Both the position numbers and the translations under genes were made by a program. The notes beneath the pieces are model-generated. The model saw only the letters and a list, made by a program, of their open reading frames with translations. It made no database searches and had not been told where the DNA came from. A stretch of 64,000 nt of DNA from Streptomyces sp. A 4/2 (GTDB taxonomy: Bacteria > Actinomycetota > Actinomycetes > Streptomycetales > Streptomycetaceae): assembly GCF_940670765.1 (NCBI RefSeq), contig NZ_CALNVW010000030.1, positions 62,001 to 126,000 of the forward strand, written 5' to 3'. This document shows, piece after piece, positions 1-8,788 of this stretch (positions are counted from its first letter, which is position 1; every line of letters starts with the position of its first letter).

Positions 1-548
1 CCCTCGCGCAGAAGCAGGCCGAACTGGCGGGGCTCTACGGCTCGACCACCCGGACCGCCCAGGACGTCACGGCCTTCCTCCAGCAGAACAAGGACAACAT
101 CATCCGGCTCTCGGCGACCAGCAGGCCCACCCTGGAACTCCTCGCCAAGTACGCGCCCGAGTTCCCCTGCACGCTGAGCACCCTCGCGGGCTTCGTCCCC
201 GCCATGGACAAGGCGCTCGGCAAGGGCACGGACCAACCGGGGCTGCACGTCAGCCTCGTCTCCGTCCCCTCGCTCGGGAAGTACACGGCGGGCCGGGACA
301 CCCCGGCCTACCACGCGAGCGGCGGGCCGAACTGCTACTCGGTTCCCTACATCGGCAAGACCGTCCCGACAGCGGCGACCGGTGCGAGCAAGAAGGACAG
401 CCTGGGGCTGCCCAACTCGCCCCAGGAGAACCAGCTCGTCAACGAACTGCTGTCGCCCGGCGCGAAGGCCGGGGCGAAGTCCCTGCCCGACTGGAGCAGC
501 CTGCTGGCCGGTCCCGTCTTCCGCGGTGCGGAGGTGAAGCTGAAGTGA
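1..548 (+). CDS. MceA-type Mce-family protein, C-terminal fragment
   Basis: This is the 3' end of a gene cut by the window edge; reading begins at base 3 and stops at 546-548. The visible 181 residues lack the Mce domain but contain the motif LAKYAPEFPCTL near the middle, which is typical of MceA C-terminal regions, followed by a Gly/Ser/Pro-rich tail. Mce proteins are membrane-anchored substrate-binding subunits of lipid or sterol import ABC systems whose permeases (YrbE) are normally encoded just upstream. The stop overlaps the GTG start of the next gene (GTGA, 545-548), so the two are translationally coupled. Its position ahead of five more Mce proteins supports the MceA assignment. Confidence 0.8.
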   Translation, partial: LAQKQAELAGLYGSTTRTAQDVTAFLQQNKDNIIRLSATSRPTLELLAKYAPEFPCTLSTLAGFVPAMDKALGKGTDQPGLHVSLVSVPSLGKYTAGRDTPAYHASGGPNCYSVPYIGKTVPTAATGASKKDSLGLPNSPQENQLVNELLSPGAKAGAKSLPDWSSLLAGPVFRGAEVKLK

Positions 549-1576
549 AACGCCGCAGCATGACCGGACCGGTCGTCAAATCCCTGGTTTTCACCGTGGT
601 GACCTCGCTGGCCACCGTGGTCCTCGGGCTCAGCATCGCCAATACGGACGTCGGCGACACCGTCTCGTACAAGGCCCGCTTCACCGACGCCACCGGACTG
701 ATCGCGGGCGACAGCGTGCGGATCGCCGGGGTGAAGGTCGGCCAGGTCGAGTCGGTCCGGGTCGCGGACCGGCGGCTCGCCGAGGTGAGCTTCGCGGTGA
801 AGAAGGGCCGGACCCTGCCCGCGTCGGTGACCGCGTCGATCAAGTACCTCAACATGGTCGGCCAGCGGTACGTCGACCTGGAGCAGGGCAGCGGTCCCGT
901 CGGGCAGCACTTCGCGCACGGGGCCACCATCCCCCTCTCGCGCACCACGCCCGCGCTCGATCTCACCCAGCTCTTCAACGGATTCCAGCCGCTGCTGCAG
1001 GGGCTGGCACCGGACGAGATGAACCAGCTCGCCAACTCCATCGTGCAGGTCCTGCAGGGTGAGGGCGGGACCGTCGACAGCCTGCTCCAGCACGTCGGAT
1101 CGCTGACCACCACGGTCGCGGCCAAGGACAAGGTGATCGGCCAGGTCATCAAGAACCTCAACACGGTACTGACGACCGTCAACGACCGGGAGTCGGACTT
1201 CAACGACCTCGTCGTCACCCTCCAGCAGCTCGTCTCGGGCTTCGCCGGAGACCGTAAACCCCTCGGCGACGCGATCACCGCCATGGGCGCGCTCACCACC
1301 ACGACCGCCGGCCTGCTCCAGGACGGCCGGGCACCCCTCAAGCAGGACATCAGCGAACTCGGGCGACTTTCCCGGCAGTTGGACGCCGGTAAGCCGAAAC
1401 TTCAGGACTTCCTGCAGAACACACCCGCCAAGATGCAGGCCATCACCCGGCTCGCCTCGTACGGATCGTGGCTCAACCTCTATCTCTGCGAGGCCAAGGT
1501 GACGGGCGTGACCACCTCGGACGGCAGCACGCCGCCCACCGGCATCGGGATCACCGAATCGAGGTGCCAGGGATGA
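545..1576 (+). CDS. MceB, Mce-family substrate-binding protein
   Basis: A 343-residue protein with a short cytoplasmic N-terminus, one transmembrane helix (about residues 12-32) and an Mce domain at about 37-115. The domain carries the signature TGLIAGDSVRIAGVKVGQV and a later IPLSRTTPALDL segment. The rest is predominantly helical, as expected for the long periplasm-side helical needle of actinobacterial Mce subunits, and there are two Cys residues near the C-terminus. The GTG start overlaps the previous stop and its own stop overlaps the next ATG (ATGA, 1573-1576). In mycobacteria six such subunits form a hetero-hexamer that conducts lipids; the substrate here cannot be read from sequence. 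Confidence 0.9.
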   Translation: MKRRSMTGPVVKSLVFTVVTSLATVVLGLSIANTDVGDTVSYKARFTDATGLIAGDSVRIAGVKVGQVESVRVADRRLAEVSFAVKKGRTLPASVTASIKYLNMVGQRYVDLEQGSGPVGQHFAHGATIPLSRTTPALDLTQLFNGFQPLLQGLAPDEMNQLANSIVQVLQGEGGTVDSLLQHVGSLTTTVAAKDKVIGQVIKNLNTVLTTVNDRESDFNDLVVTLQQLVSGFAGDRKPLGDAITAMGALTTTTAGLLQDGRAPLKQDISELGRLSRQLDAGKPKLQDFLQNTPAKMQAITRLASYGSWLNLYLCEAKVTGVTTSDGSTPPTGIGITESRCQG

Positions 1577-2622
1577 AGGCACCCCGTGGCCGGATACCGA
1601 GGCTCAAGCCCGTACGGGACCGCAACCCGGTCGCGGTGAGCCTGGTCGGCCTGCTGGTCCTCGCACTCATCGGGCTCGCCGCCTACCGCGCCGACTCACT
1701 GCCCTTCATCGGCGGCGGTACGACCTACACCGCGGACTTCAGCGAGTCCGCGGGGCTCAGCAACGGTGACGAGGTACGGATCGCCGGCGTCAAGGTCGGG
1801 AAGGTGACGGGCGTCGGACTCGACGGCCCCAAGGTGAAGGTGACGTTCAAGGTCAAGGACGCCTGGGTCGGCAACTCCAGCACGGCGGCCATCGCGATCA
1901 AGACCCTGCTCGGCGACAAGTACCTGGCGCTCGACCCGGTCGGCACCGGCCCGCAGGACCCGTCGAGCCGCATACCGCTGAGCCGCACCACCTCCCCGTA
2001 CGACGTCACCCAGGCGTTCAGCGGGCTCAGCGACACCATCGGGGAGATCGACACCAAGCAGCTCGCCAAGAGCTTCGAGACGATCTCCGCGACCTTCAAG
2101 AACTCGCCCCCCGATGTGAAGACCGCCGCCGACGGCCTCTCCGCGCTGTCGAAAACGGTCTCCGAACGGGACACCGAACTGGCCAAACTCCTCAAGGGCA
2201 GCAAGCAGCTCACCAAGACGCTGTCCGGGCAGAACAGCAGCTTCGACGCCCTGCTCAAGGACGGGAACCTGCTGCTCGGCGAGATCCAGAACCGGCGGGA
2301 CTCCATCCACCTGCTGCTCACCGGGACCACCGACCTGGGCACCGAACTGACCGGCCTGGTCAAGGACAACAACAAGCAACTGCAACCGACCCTGACCGCG
2401 CTGAACAACGTCACGACCGTCCTGCTGAAGAACCGCAAGAGCCTCGACAAGGCCCTGTCACTGGCCGGACCGTACTACCGGCTCGTCGGCAACACCCTCG
2501 GCAACGGCCGCTGGTTCGACAGCTACATCTGCGGTCTCGTCCCGAAGAACTACCTGCCCGCCGGCACGCCTCCGGACACCGGATGCATGTCGCCCCAGCA
2601 GACCTCAGGCGGCAGCCGATGA
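1573..2622 (+). CDS. MceC, Mce-family protein
   Basis: 349 residues from the ATG at 1573, chosen because it overlaps the mceB stop (ATGA) and leaves a basic N-terminus directly before the transmembrane helix (about 20-37). An in-frame start further upstream would overlap mceB by more than 100 bases and is less likely. The Mce domain lies at about 47-125 with the signature AGLSNGDEVRIAGVKVGKV, followed by SRTTSPYDVTQAF and a long helical region. It resembles the MceB and MceD products encoded beside it, so these genes are paralogues within one transporter. It is coupled to mceD by another ATGA overlap. Confidence 0.9.
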   Translation: MKAPRGRIPRLKPVRDRNPVAVSLVGLLVLALIGLAAYRADSLPFIGGGTTYTADFSESAGLSNGDEVRIAGVKVGKVTGVGLDGPKVKVTFKVKDAWVGNSSTAAIAIKTLLGDKYLALDPVGTGPQDPSSRIPLSRTTSPYDVTQAFSGLSDTIGEIDTKQLAKSFETISATFKNSPPDVKTAADGLSALSKTVSERDTELAKLLKGSKQLTKTLSGQNSSFDALLKDGNLLLGEIQNRRDSIHLLLTGTTDLGTELTGLVKDNNKQLQPTLTALNNVTTVLLKNRKSLDKALSLAGPYYRLVGNTLGNGRWFDSYICGLVPKNYLPAGTPPDTGCMSPQQTSGGSR

Positions 2623-3779
2623 ACCACACCACCAGACGCGTCGTCACCACCGGCGTCGGACTCGCGCTCGTCGCGGGCGTGGCCACCACCGGCGTCGTCG
2701 CGCTCGACGACGCGGAAGGCAACCGGGTCACCGCCTACTTCGACCAGGCCACCGGCATCTACGCGGGGTCCGACCTGCGGATCCTCGGGGTGAAGGTCGG
2801 AAAGGTCGACTCCGTCAGACCCCAGGGCAAGGAGGTGAAGGTGGTGCTGATCCTCGACAAAGGGGTGAAGGTGCCGGCCGACGCCCACGCCGTCATCGTC
2901 GCGTCCAGCGTCGTCGCCGACCGCTACGTCCAGCTCTCACCGGCGTACGCGGGCGGCCCGCAGCTGAAGGACCGGGCCACGCTCGCCGCCGACCGCAACG
3001 CCACGCCCGTCGAGGTCGACCAGCTGTACGCGAGCGTCACCCAGCTCGCCGACGCGCTGGGACCGAAGGGAGCCAACTCCCAGGGCGCGCTGTCCGATCT
3101 GCTGAACACCGGGGCGGCCAACCTCGACGGCAACGGCAAGGCGATCGGCGACTCCATCGAGCAGTTCGGAAAGGCCACCAAGACGCTCGACAAGAGCAGC
3201 GGCAACCTCTTCGACACGCTCGCCTACCTCCAGTCCTTCACCACGATGCTCAAGGGCAACGACGGGAAGGTGCACACCGCGGAGCAGCAGCTCTCCACCG
3301 TCACCAGCTTCCTCGACGCCGACAAGAAGGACCTGGGGAGCGCCCTGCGGGAGCTCGGCACGGCGCTCGGCCAGGTGAAGACCTTCATCGAGAAGAACCG
3401 CGGTTCGCTGAAGAAGAGCGTCAGCCAGCTGAGGCCGATCACCGAGACCCTGGTCAAGCAACGGGCCTCGCTCGCCGAGATGCTGGACACCGCTCCACTG
3501 GCCGCCGGGAACCTGGTCAACGCCTACGACCCGGTGCACCGCACCATCGACGGCCGGGGCAACCTCAACGAACTGAGCATGAACAGCGCCCTCAACGGTG
3601 CGAGCACACCATCGGCGGGCGGTTCGGCGCTGAGCGGTCTGGTGCCCGTGCGGCCGTCGGAACAGAAGGCGCTCCCCGCGCTGCCGCTGCCCACGGTCGG
3701 GGACGTGTACGGCTCGCCGTCGCAGTCCGCACCGAAGACCTCTTCCGGGGCACCGTCACAGAAGGGGGCCACCCGATGA
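2619..3779 (+). CDS. MceD, Mce-family protein
   Basis: 386 residues from the ATG at 2619, which overlaps the mceC stop (ATGA); a start 36 bases upstream would add residues with no membrane-anchor character. One N-terminal hydrophobic helix (about 8-28) is followed by the Mce domain (about 35-110; TGIYAGSDLRILGVKVGKV). A helical body and a low-complexity C-terminal tail rich in Pro, Ser and Ala (about 335-386) come next. The Pro-rich tail is common in MceD-type subunits. The gene is part of the coupled mceA-F run. Confidence 0.9.
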   Translation: MNHTTRRVVTTGVGLALVAGVATTGVVALDDAEGNRVTAYFDQATGIYAGSDLRILGVKVGKVDSVRPQGKEVKVVLILDKGVKVPADAHAVIVASSVVADRYVQLSPAYAGGPQLKDRATLAADRNATPVEVDQLYASVTQLADALGPKGANSQGALSDLLNTGAANLDGNGKAIGDSIEQFGKATKTLDKSSGNLFDTLAYLQSFTTMLKGNDGKVHTAEQQLSTVTSFLDADKKDLGSALRELGTALGQVKTFIEKNRGSLKKSVSQLRPITETLVKQRASLAEMLDTAPLAAGNLVNAYDPVHRTIDGRGNLNELSMNSALNGASTPSAGGSALSGLVPVRPSEQKALPALPLPTVGDVYGSPSQSAPKTSSGAPSQKGATR

Positions 3780-4909
3780 GCCGGGTCACCGGGCGCACCC
3801 GATCCCGTACCGGCCTGGCGGCCACGGTCGCCCTGGCCGTCGGCTGCGTCGTCACCCTCGGCGGCTGCGCCGCCCCGTCGTTCTCCGGAATCGAGAACCT
3901 TCCGCTGCCCGGCGGCGCCGACCTCGGCTCCCATCCGTACGAGATCACCGCGGACTTCGGCGATGTGCTGAACCTGGTACCGCAGGCCGCGGTGAAGGTG
4001 AACGACGTCGCCGTCGGCCGGGTCACGAAGATCACGCTGTCGCCCGACGACTGGTCGGCCCGGGTCACCATGCGGGTCAACGGCAAGGTACGGCTGCCGG
4101 AGAACGCGTACGCCCATCTCGAACAGTCCAGTCTGCTCGGCGAGAAGTTCATCCAGCTCGTCGCCCCCGAGAAGGGCGCGTCGACCGCCTCGCTGGGCAA
4201 CGGCCAGACCATTCCGATCTCCCGCACCAACCGCAACCCGGAGGTCGAAGAGGTCTTCGGCGCGCTGTCGCTGCTCCTCAACGGCGGCGGCATCCAGCAG
4301 CTGAAGACCATCAGCACCGAACTCAACAAGACACTCGGCGGCCGGGAGCCACAGATCCGGTCGATGCTCCACGACGTCGACACGCTGGTGACCAGCCTGG
4401 ACGACCACAGGAGTGACATCACGGACGCCCTGGACGGGGTCAACCGGCTCTCCGCGACACTCGCCACCCGTAAGCAGGACATCGGGAAGGTCCTCACGGG
4501 AGTCAGCCCCGGACTGAAGGTGCTGGAGAAGCAGCGCGGCTCACTGCTCACGATGCTCAAGGCACTCGACACCCTGTCCGGCGTCGCCGTGGACACGGTG
4601 AACAGGAGCAAGGACGACATGGTCGCCGATCTCAAGGCACTGGCACCGACGCTGAAGGAGCTGGCCGACTCCGGCAAGGATCTGCCCGACTCCCTCCAGG
4701 TGCTCTTCACCTATCCCTTCACGGACGAGGTGATGCGCGGGGTGAAGGGGGACTACCTCAACCTCTACCTGGACGTGACGGCCGTGCCCGGGACGCAGAT
4801 CATCCCCCCGGTCGCCCCCACCACCATCGGGGCGGCGACGGCGAAATCCGGTGCGCCGCCCCTGCCGCTGCCCTCCGTCACAGCGCCGTCCACGAAAGGC
4901 GGCCACTGA
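3776..4909 (+). CDS. MceE, Mce-family lipoprotein
   Basis: 377 residues with a lipoprotein signal peptide: basic N-terminus, hydrophobic stretch and lipobox LGGC with Cys at about residue 32. The predicted mature protein is therefore anchored to the outer face of the membrane by a lipid, the hallmark of the fifth (E, LprK-like) Mce subunit. The Mce domain is at about 52-130 (VNDVAVGRVTKI; later ISRTNRNPEVEEVFG). A helical region and a Pro/Ala tail follow. It starts at an ATGA overlap with mceD and ends in a TGATG overlap with mceF (4907-4911). Confidence 0.9.
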   Translation: MSRVTGRTRSRTGLAATVALAVGCVVTLGGCAAPSFSGIENLPLPGGADLGSHPYEITADFGDVLNLVPQAAVKVNDVAVGRVTKITLSPDDWSARVTMRVNGKVRLPENAYAHLEQSSLLGEKFIQLVAPEKGASTASLGNGQTIPISRTNRNPEVEEVFGALSLLLNGGGIQQLKTISTELNKTLGGREPQIRSMLHDVDTLVTSLDDHRSDITDALDGVNRLSATLATRKQDIGKVLTGVSPGLKVLEKQRGSLLTMLKALDTLSGVAVDTVNRSKDDMVADLKALAPTLKELADSGKDLPDSLQVLFTYPFTDEVMRGVKGDYLNLYLDVTAVPGTQIIPPVAPTTIGAATAKSGAPPLPLPSVTAPSTKGGH

Positions 4910-6165
4910 TGATCACCACGGCCACCCGGCTGAAGAACATCTCCTTCCTGCTGATCGCGGTGCTCGTCCTGGGCTACCTCGGGGCCCGGTACGCGGACCT
5001 CGGCCATCTGATCGGGCTGCGCGGCTACTACGTCGTCAAGGTCGAACTCCCGGAGACCGGCGGCCTCTTCACCCACTCCAACGTCACCTACCGGGGTGTC
5101 TCGGTGGGGCGGGTAGGACCGATCCGGCTGACCGCCGACGGCGTGGAGGCGGAGCTGCGGATCAACAATTCCGCGCCCGCCATCCCGGCCGACCTCAAGG
5201 CGGTCGTCGCGAACCTCTCCGCCGTCGGCGAGGAGTACATCGATCTGCGGCCCGTCGACAGCGGCAGCCCCTATCTGGAGGACGGCTCGACCATCGCGCA
5301 GGCCGACGCCAGCATCCCGGCGCCCGTGACACAGGTCCTCACCAGCGTCAACGACCTGTCGTCCTCGGTGGACCTGGACTCCCTGCGCACCGTGGTCGAC
5401 GAGTTCGGCGCCGCGCTGAACGGCCGCGGGGAGGACCTCCAGGTCCTGATGGACAGCAGCAGCGACTTCCTCAAGGCGGCGGACAAGGCCCTCCCCACGG
5501 ACACCAAGCTGATGGTGGACGGTGAGACCGTGCTCCGCACCCAGTCCGAGGAGGGCGACGCCCTCAAGTCCTTCGCCACGGGTGCCAAGGGGCTGGCCGG
5601 ACAGCTCGTCGACTCCGACGCCGATCTGCGTTCCCTGATCGCGGTCGCGCCTGATGCGGCGACCCAGGTCAGCGGACTGCTCCGGGACCTCGACCCTGAT
5701 CTGAGCGTGGTGCTCGCCAATTTGCTGACCACCTCGGACGTGGCGGTGACCCGTCAGCGGGGCACGGAGGAACTGCTGGTGAAACTGCCCGCCGTGGCTG
5801 CCGCGGGTTCGACCGCGATCAATGGCAAGGGGGCCCGCTTCGGCATGGCCGTCACCTTCTTCTCACCGCTGCCGTGCACCGCCGGGTACGGCGGGACGAA
5901 GTACCGCAACGGCCTGGACACCAGCGCCACTTCGGCCCTCAACACCGACGCGCGCTGCACCTCGCCGCCCAGCAGCGGCAAGGAGGTGCGCGGGTCGGCG
6001 AACGCCCCTCGTGGGGGACCCGTGCTGCCACCCGCGAAGCCGGGATCCCTGCTGCTGGGAACCGACGCGGGAGGCCCGCTCCCCGGAGCGCTCGGCATGC
6101 CCGCGCTGCCCGCCGGCGGTCCCACCGGCCTCGGCGGTCTGCTCGCACCGGGAGGCACTCGGTGA
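4909..6165 (+). CDS. MceF, Mce-family protein
   Basis: 418 residues, the last of the six Mce subunits. An uncleaved N-terminal helix lies at about 10-27, the Mce domain at about 38-115 (GLFTHSNVTYRGVSVGRV; NLSAVGEEYIDLRP), and the helical domain runs to about 330. The C-terminal ~80 residues are rich in Gly, Pro and Leu and contain two or three Cys (PCTAGY, DARCTS), a pattern seen in MceF proteins. The gene overlaps mceE by one base (TGATG). Its stop overlaps the GTG start of the first Mce-associated gene, so the accessory genes belong to the same transcript. Confidence 0.9.
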   Translation: MITTATRLKNISFLLIAVLVLGYLGARYADLGHLIGLRGYYVVKVELPETGGLFTHSNVTYRGVSVGRVGPIRLTADGVEAELRINNSAPAIPADLKAVVANLSAVGEEYIDLRPVDSGSPYLEDGSTIAQADASIPAPVTQVLTSVNDLSSSVDLDSLRTVVDEFGAALNGRGEDLQVLMDSSSDFLKAADKALPTDTKLMVDGETVLRTQSEEGDALKSFATGAKGLAGQLVDSDADLRSLIAVAPDAATQVSGLLRDLDPDLSVVLANLLTTSDVAVTRQRGTEELLVKLPAVAAAGSTAINGKGARFGMAVTFFSPLPCTAGYGGTKYRNGLDTSATSALNTDARCTSPPSSGKEVRGSANAPRGGPVLPPAKPGSLLLGTDAGGPLPGALGMPALPAGGPTGLGGLLAPGGTR

Positions 6166-6674
6166 ACAGGCGTACGCGCATGATGTGCGGGGCCGCGGTC
6201 CTGGTGGCCGTGCTCTTCTGCGGATTCTCCGGGTGGGTGTACTGGCAGGCGCACGACGACGGCTCACTCGCGTACTCCGCCTCACGCGACCGGGCGCTGA
6301 CTGCTGGGCGTGAGCGTGTCGCCCAGCTCAACACGCTCGACGTGCGGCACACCGATGCCGGGCTCAAGCAGTGGCTGGACGCCTCGACCGGCGCGCTGCA
6401 CGACAAGCTGGCCGCCACCCGGACCACCGACCGCACCACACTCACCGACGCCGGGACCTCCGCACGGGGCACCGTCACGGACGCGGCGCTCACCGCTCTC
6501 GACGACCGGGCGGGAACGGCTTCGCTGATCGCGACCGTCGACGTCGCCATCACGGCCAAGGGCGGTACGGCCACCACCGACCGCAAACGCTTCGCGGCCT
6601 CGCTCGCCCGGACCCCGGACGGCTGGAAGGTCACCGCACTCACCGCAGTGCCGGTGGGGAAGGAGGGCGCATGA
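6162..6674 (+). CDS. Mce-associated membrane protein, short type (copy 1)
   Basis: 170 residues from the GTG at 6162, which overlaps the mceF stop (GTGA). One transmembrane helix (about 7-25) is followed by an extracytoplasmic domain that resembles the SnoaL/NTF2-like fold of Mce-associated (Mas) proteins: RDRALTAGRERVAQLNTLDVRH, ending with a DGWKVTALTAVPVG strand. Such proteins stabilise or assemble Mce complexes in mycobacteria. It is clearly similar to the product at 7378-7902, and each copy is followed by a long-type partner, which suggests duplication of a gene pair. It is coupled to the next gene by an ATGA overlap. Confidence 0.8.
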   Translation: MNRRTRMMCGAAVLVAVLFCGFSGWVYWQAHDDGSLAYSASRDRALTAGRERVAQLNTLDVRHTDAGLKQWLDASTGALHDKLAATRTTDRTTLTDAGTSARGTVTDAALTALDDRAGTASLIATVDVAITAKGGTATTDRKRFAASLARTPDGWKVTALTAVPVGKEGA

Positions 6675-7354
6675 GCGGCACCGTCGAAGAGACGCAGGAG
6701 GCCGAAGCGGCGCAGGAGACCGGTGAGTCGCCCGGGACCGGAGAGTTGCAGTCGGCAGAGGAGACCCCGGAGGCCCCGGAGGCCCCGGAGGCCCCGGAGA
6801 CCCCGGAGACTCTGAAGAGTTCGGAGACCCCGGCGGAGGCCCCGGCCGCCCGGCCGCGCGGCCGGGGCCCGCTGGTGGTCGCCGTCGCCGTCCTGCTGCT
6901 GGTGCTCGGCGGCGCCGGACTGCTCTTCCGCGCCCACCAGTTGAGAAGCACCCCGGCCGCGGCGAACCAGGCGCTCACCGACACCGAGGCCACCGCTCAG
7001 GTCACCGGGGATGTCAGCGACGCGCTCGGCAAGGTCCTGTCGTACACGCCGCAGGCCACCGGCGTCACGGAGCAGGCAGCCCGCGAACTGCTCGCGGGAA
7101 AGGCGGCGAGGCAGTACGGCGCGCTCTTCGGGCAGGTCGGCAAGCGCGCCCAGGAGCAGAAACTGACGCTCACCACGCAGGTCGTACGGGCCGGTGTCAC
7201 CCGGCTGACCGGCAGTGAGGCGCACCTGCTGGTCTTCCTCGACCAGACCGCGCAGCGCAAGGGCAAACCGGCCGAGGTAGTGGCCGCACAGCTGTCGGTG
7301 ACCGCCGAACTCCGCGGCGGCAACTGGCTGATCACCGACATCACGGCCCGTTGA
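6671..7354 (+). CDS. Mce-associated membrane protein with acidic N-terminus, long type (copy 1)
   Basis: 227 residues. The first ~75 are a cytoplasmic, strongly acidic, Pro/Glu/Ala-rich tail that contains a tandem E-A/T-P repeat. A transmembrane helix (about 76-95) and an extracytoplasmic domain (about 100-227) follow, with the segments ANQALTDTEATAQVTGDVSD and KLTLTTQVVRAGVTRLTG. The extracytoplasmic domain is homologous to that of the protein at 7927-8733. The function is inferred only from context, as an assembly factor of the Mce transporter. Its start overlaps the previous stop (ATGA, 6671-6674). Confidence 0.75.
   Translation: MSGTVEETQEAEAAQETGESPGTGELQSAEETPEAPEAPEAPETPETLKSSETPAEAPAARPRGRGPLVVAVAVLLLVLGGAGLLFRAHQLRSTPAAANQALTDTEATAQVTGDVSDALGKVLSYTPQATGVTEQAARELLAGKAARQYGALFGQVGKRAQEQKLTLTTQVVRAGVTRLTGSEAHLLVFLDQTAQRKGKPAEVVAAQLSVTAELRGGNWLITDITAR
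6761..6805 (+). repeat. 9-bp in-frame tandem repeat (Glu-Ala/Thr-Pro)
   Basis: Five consecutive 9-bp units, gag-gcc-ccg with a gcc/acc variant in the first and last, encode EAP/ETP repeats in the acidic cytoplasmic tail of the Mce-associated protein. The repeat number is likely to vary between strains by slippage. Confidence 0.85.
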
Positions 7355-7377
7355 GGGACCCGCTGAGGGAGACGCAC

Positions 7378-7902
7378 ATGCTGAGCACGGTAAGAAACCC
7401 GCTGACCGCAGTGGCGCTGGCGCTGGCGCTGCTGGCCGCGGGCGCGGCGGCCTGGGGCGGCTGGTCCTGGTACGCGGCGGCACACGACGACTCCGCCGCC
7501 TACGCGCGGACCCGGGACAGTGTCCTCGCGGCGGGGGAGCAGGCCGTACAGAACATGAACACCCTGGACCACCGGAAGGTGGCGAGCGGGCTGGACGCGT
7601 GGGAGAACTCGACCACCGGGGATCTCCACCAGCAACTGACCAATGGGCGAACGGAGTTCGAGAAGCAGATCAAGGAGGCCCGGACGGTCTCCACGGCGAA
7701 GGTGCTGTCCGGTGCGGTCACCGAACTGGACGCCCGCACGGGGAAGGCCAGCGTGATGGTGGCGCTGCGGATCACCGTGACCGCTCCGAAGGGCAAGCCT
7801 TCGGAGAAGGAGAGCCGACTGCTCGGGGAGCTCACCCGTACCTCCGGGGGCTGGAAGCTCAGCGCACTCGGCCAGGCGCCCGTCGGCAACACCGCCGGCT
7901 GA
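7378..7902 (+). CDS. Mce-associated membrane protein, short type (copy 2)
   Basis: 174 residues from the ATG at 7378, preferred because a GAGGGAG ribosome-binding site lies a few bases upstream. A TTG at 7351 that overlaps the previous stop would add nine residues and cannot be excluded. One transmembrane helix (about 8-30) is followed by the same small extracytoplasmic domain as copy 1 (AYARTRDSVLAAGEQAV, MNTLDHRK, final GGWKLSALGQAPVG). It is the second short-type gene of the duplicated pair, and its role is inferred from its place behind mceA-F. Confidence 0.75.
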   Translation: MLSTVRNPLTAVALALALLAAGAAAWGGWSWYAAAHDDSAAYARTRDSVLAAGEQAVQNMNTLDHRKVASGLDAWENSTTGDLHQQLTNGRTEFEKQIKEARTVSTAKVLSGAVTELDARTGKASVMVALRITVTAPKGKPSEKESRLLGELTRTSGGWKLSALGQAPVGNTAG

Positions 7903-7926
7903 TCTCGGACAGGAGCTGAGAACGAC

Positions 7927-8733
7927 ATGTCGACGACCCGTCACCTCATCAACAGGCAGCGGCGGCTGGCAGCTGTGACGCCGGTGCGCGTCAAGCCCCG
8001 GGGGGAAGAGGAGCGGCCCGCGCAGGATCCGTCCGCGCAGGACCCGCCTACGAAGAGGCCGTCGGGGGAGGAACCGCTGCCCGACGAGCCGGACGCCGAC
8101 GCACTGGAAGCCGACGAGTCGCACGCCGACACACTGGACTCCGACGAACTGGACCCCGACGGGCCGGACTCGGGCGGGCCGGACGCCGAGAAGGCGCACT
8201 CCCCGAAGACCTCCCGCAGGAACACCTGGCTGCCCGCCGTGCTCGGCGTCCTCACCGTGCTGCTCGGCGGATTCGCGGCGTACGCGGGAACCCAGGCGTC
8301 CGACCTGCACGACGACTCCGCGGCCGGCAACTCCGCGCTGACCGACGTCGCCCGTACGACCGAGGTGAAGGGCCAGGTCACCAGCGCGGTCGACGCGCTC
8401 TTCTCCTACAACTACGCCGATACCGGCAAGGCCGACCGGGCCGCGGCGACCCTCCTCACCGGCAAGGCGGTCCAGCAGCACAAGACCATGCTGGCTGCCG
8501 TGCGCGCGCAGGCGGCGAAACAGAAACTCGTGCTCACCACCACCGTGACCGCGAGCGGAGTGGAACTGATCGACGGCTCCCGCGCGCGGGTGCTGCTCTT
8601 CGCCGATCAGAGCAACACCGACACCGCGGCGAAGAAGGACCGGACGACGTACGCCGCCGCGATGTTCGCCGTCGACGCGGTGCGTGGGGGCGGCAGTTGG
8701 AAGATCTCGAACATCGACACCTTCACGCGATGA
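7927..8733 (+). CDS. Mce-associated membrane protein with acidic N-terminus, long type (copy 2)
   Basis: 268 residues. Residues 20-98 form a highly acidic, Asp/Glu/Pro/Ser-rich cytoplasmic segment with degenerate D-x-L-E/D-x-D-E repeats. A transmembrane helix lies at about 101-122, followed by an extracytoplasmic domain homologous to the copy at 6671-7354 (NSALTDVARTTEVKGQVTSAV; KQKLVLTTTVTASGVELIDG). It is 41 residues longer than copy 1, almost all in the acidic tail. The start is supported by a GGAGCTGAG-like site upstream. It closes the run of accessory genes. Confidence 0.75.
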   Translation: MSTTRHLINRQRRLAAVTPVRVKPRGEEERPAQDPSAQDPPTKRPSGEEPLPDEPDADALEADESHADTLDSDELDPDGPDSGGPDAEKAHSPKTSRRNTWLPAVLGVLTVLLGGFAAYAGTQASDLHDDSAAGNSALTDVARTTEVKGQVTSAVDALFSYNYADTGKADRAAATLLTGKAVQQHKTMLAAVRAQAAKQKLVLTTTVTASGVELIDGSRARVLLFADQSNTDTAAKKDRTTYAAAMFAVDAVRGGGSWKISNIDTFTR

Positions 8734-8788
8734 GCCCGTTGCGTCAGGTGGGCCCGACGACCCGGACAATTCGATGAGGGAGCGGCGT

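Noticed and set aside
7351..7377. TTG 7351 as start of the second short Mce-associated protein
   Set aside because: It overlaps the previous stop, but the added residues (RDPLRETH) are charged and follow no family pattern, and a GAGGGAG site precedes the ATG at 7378.
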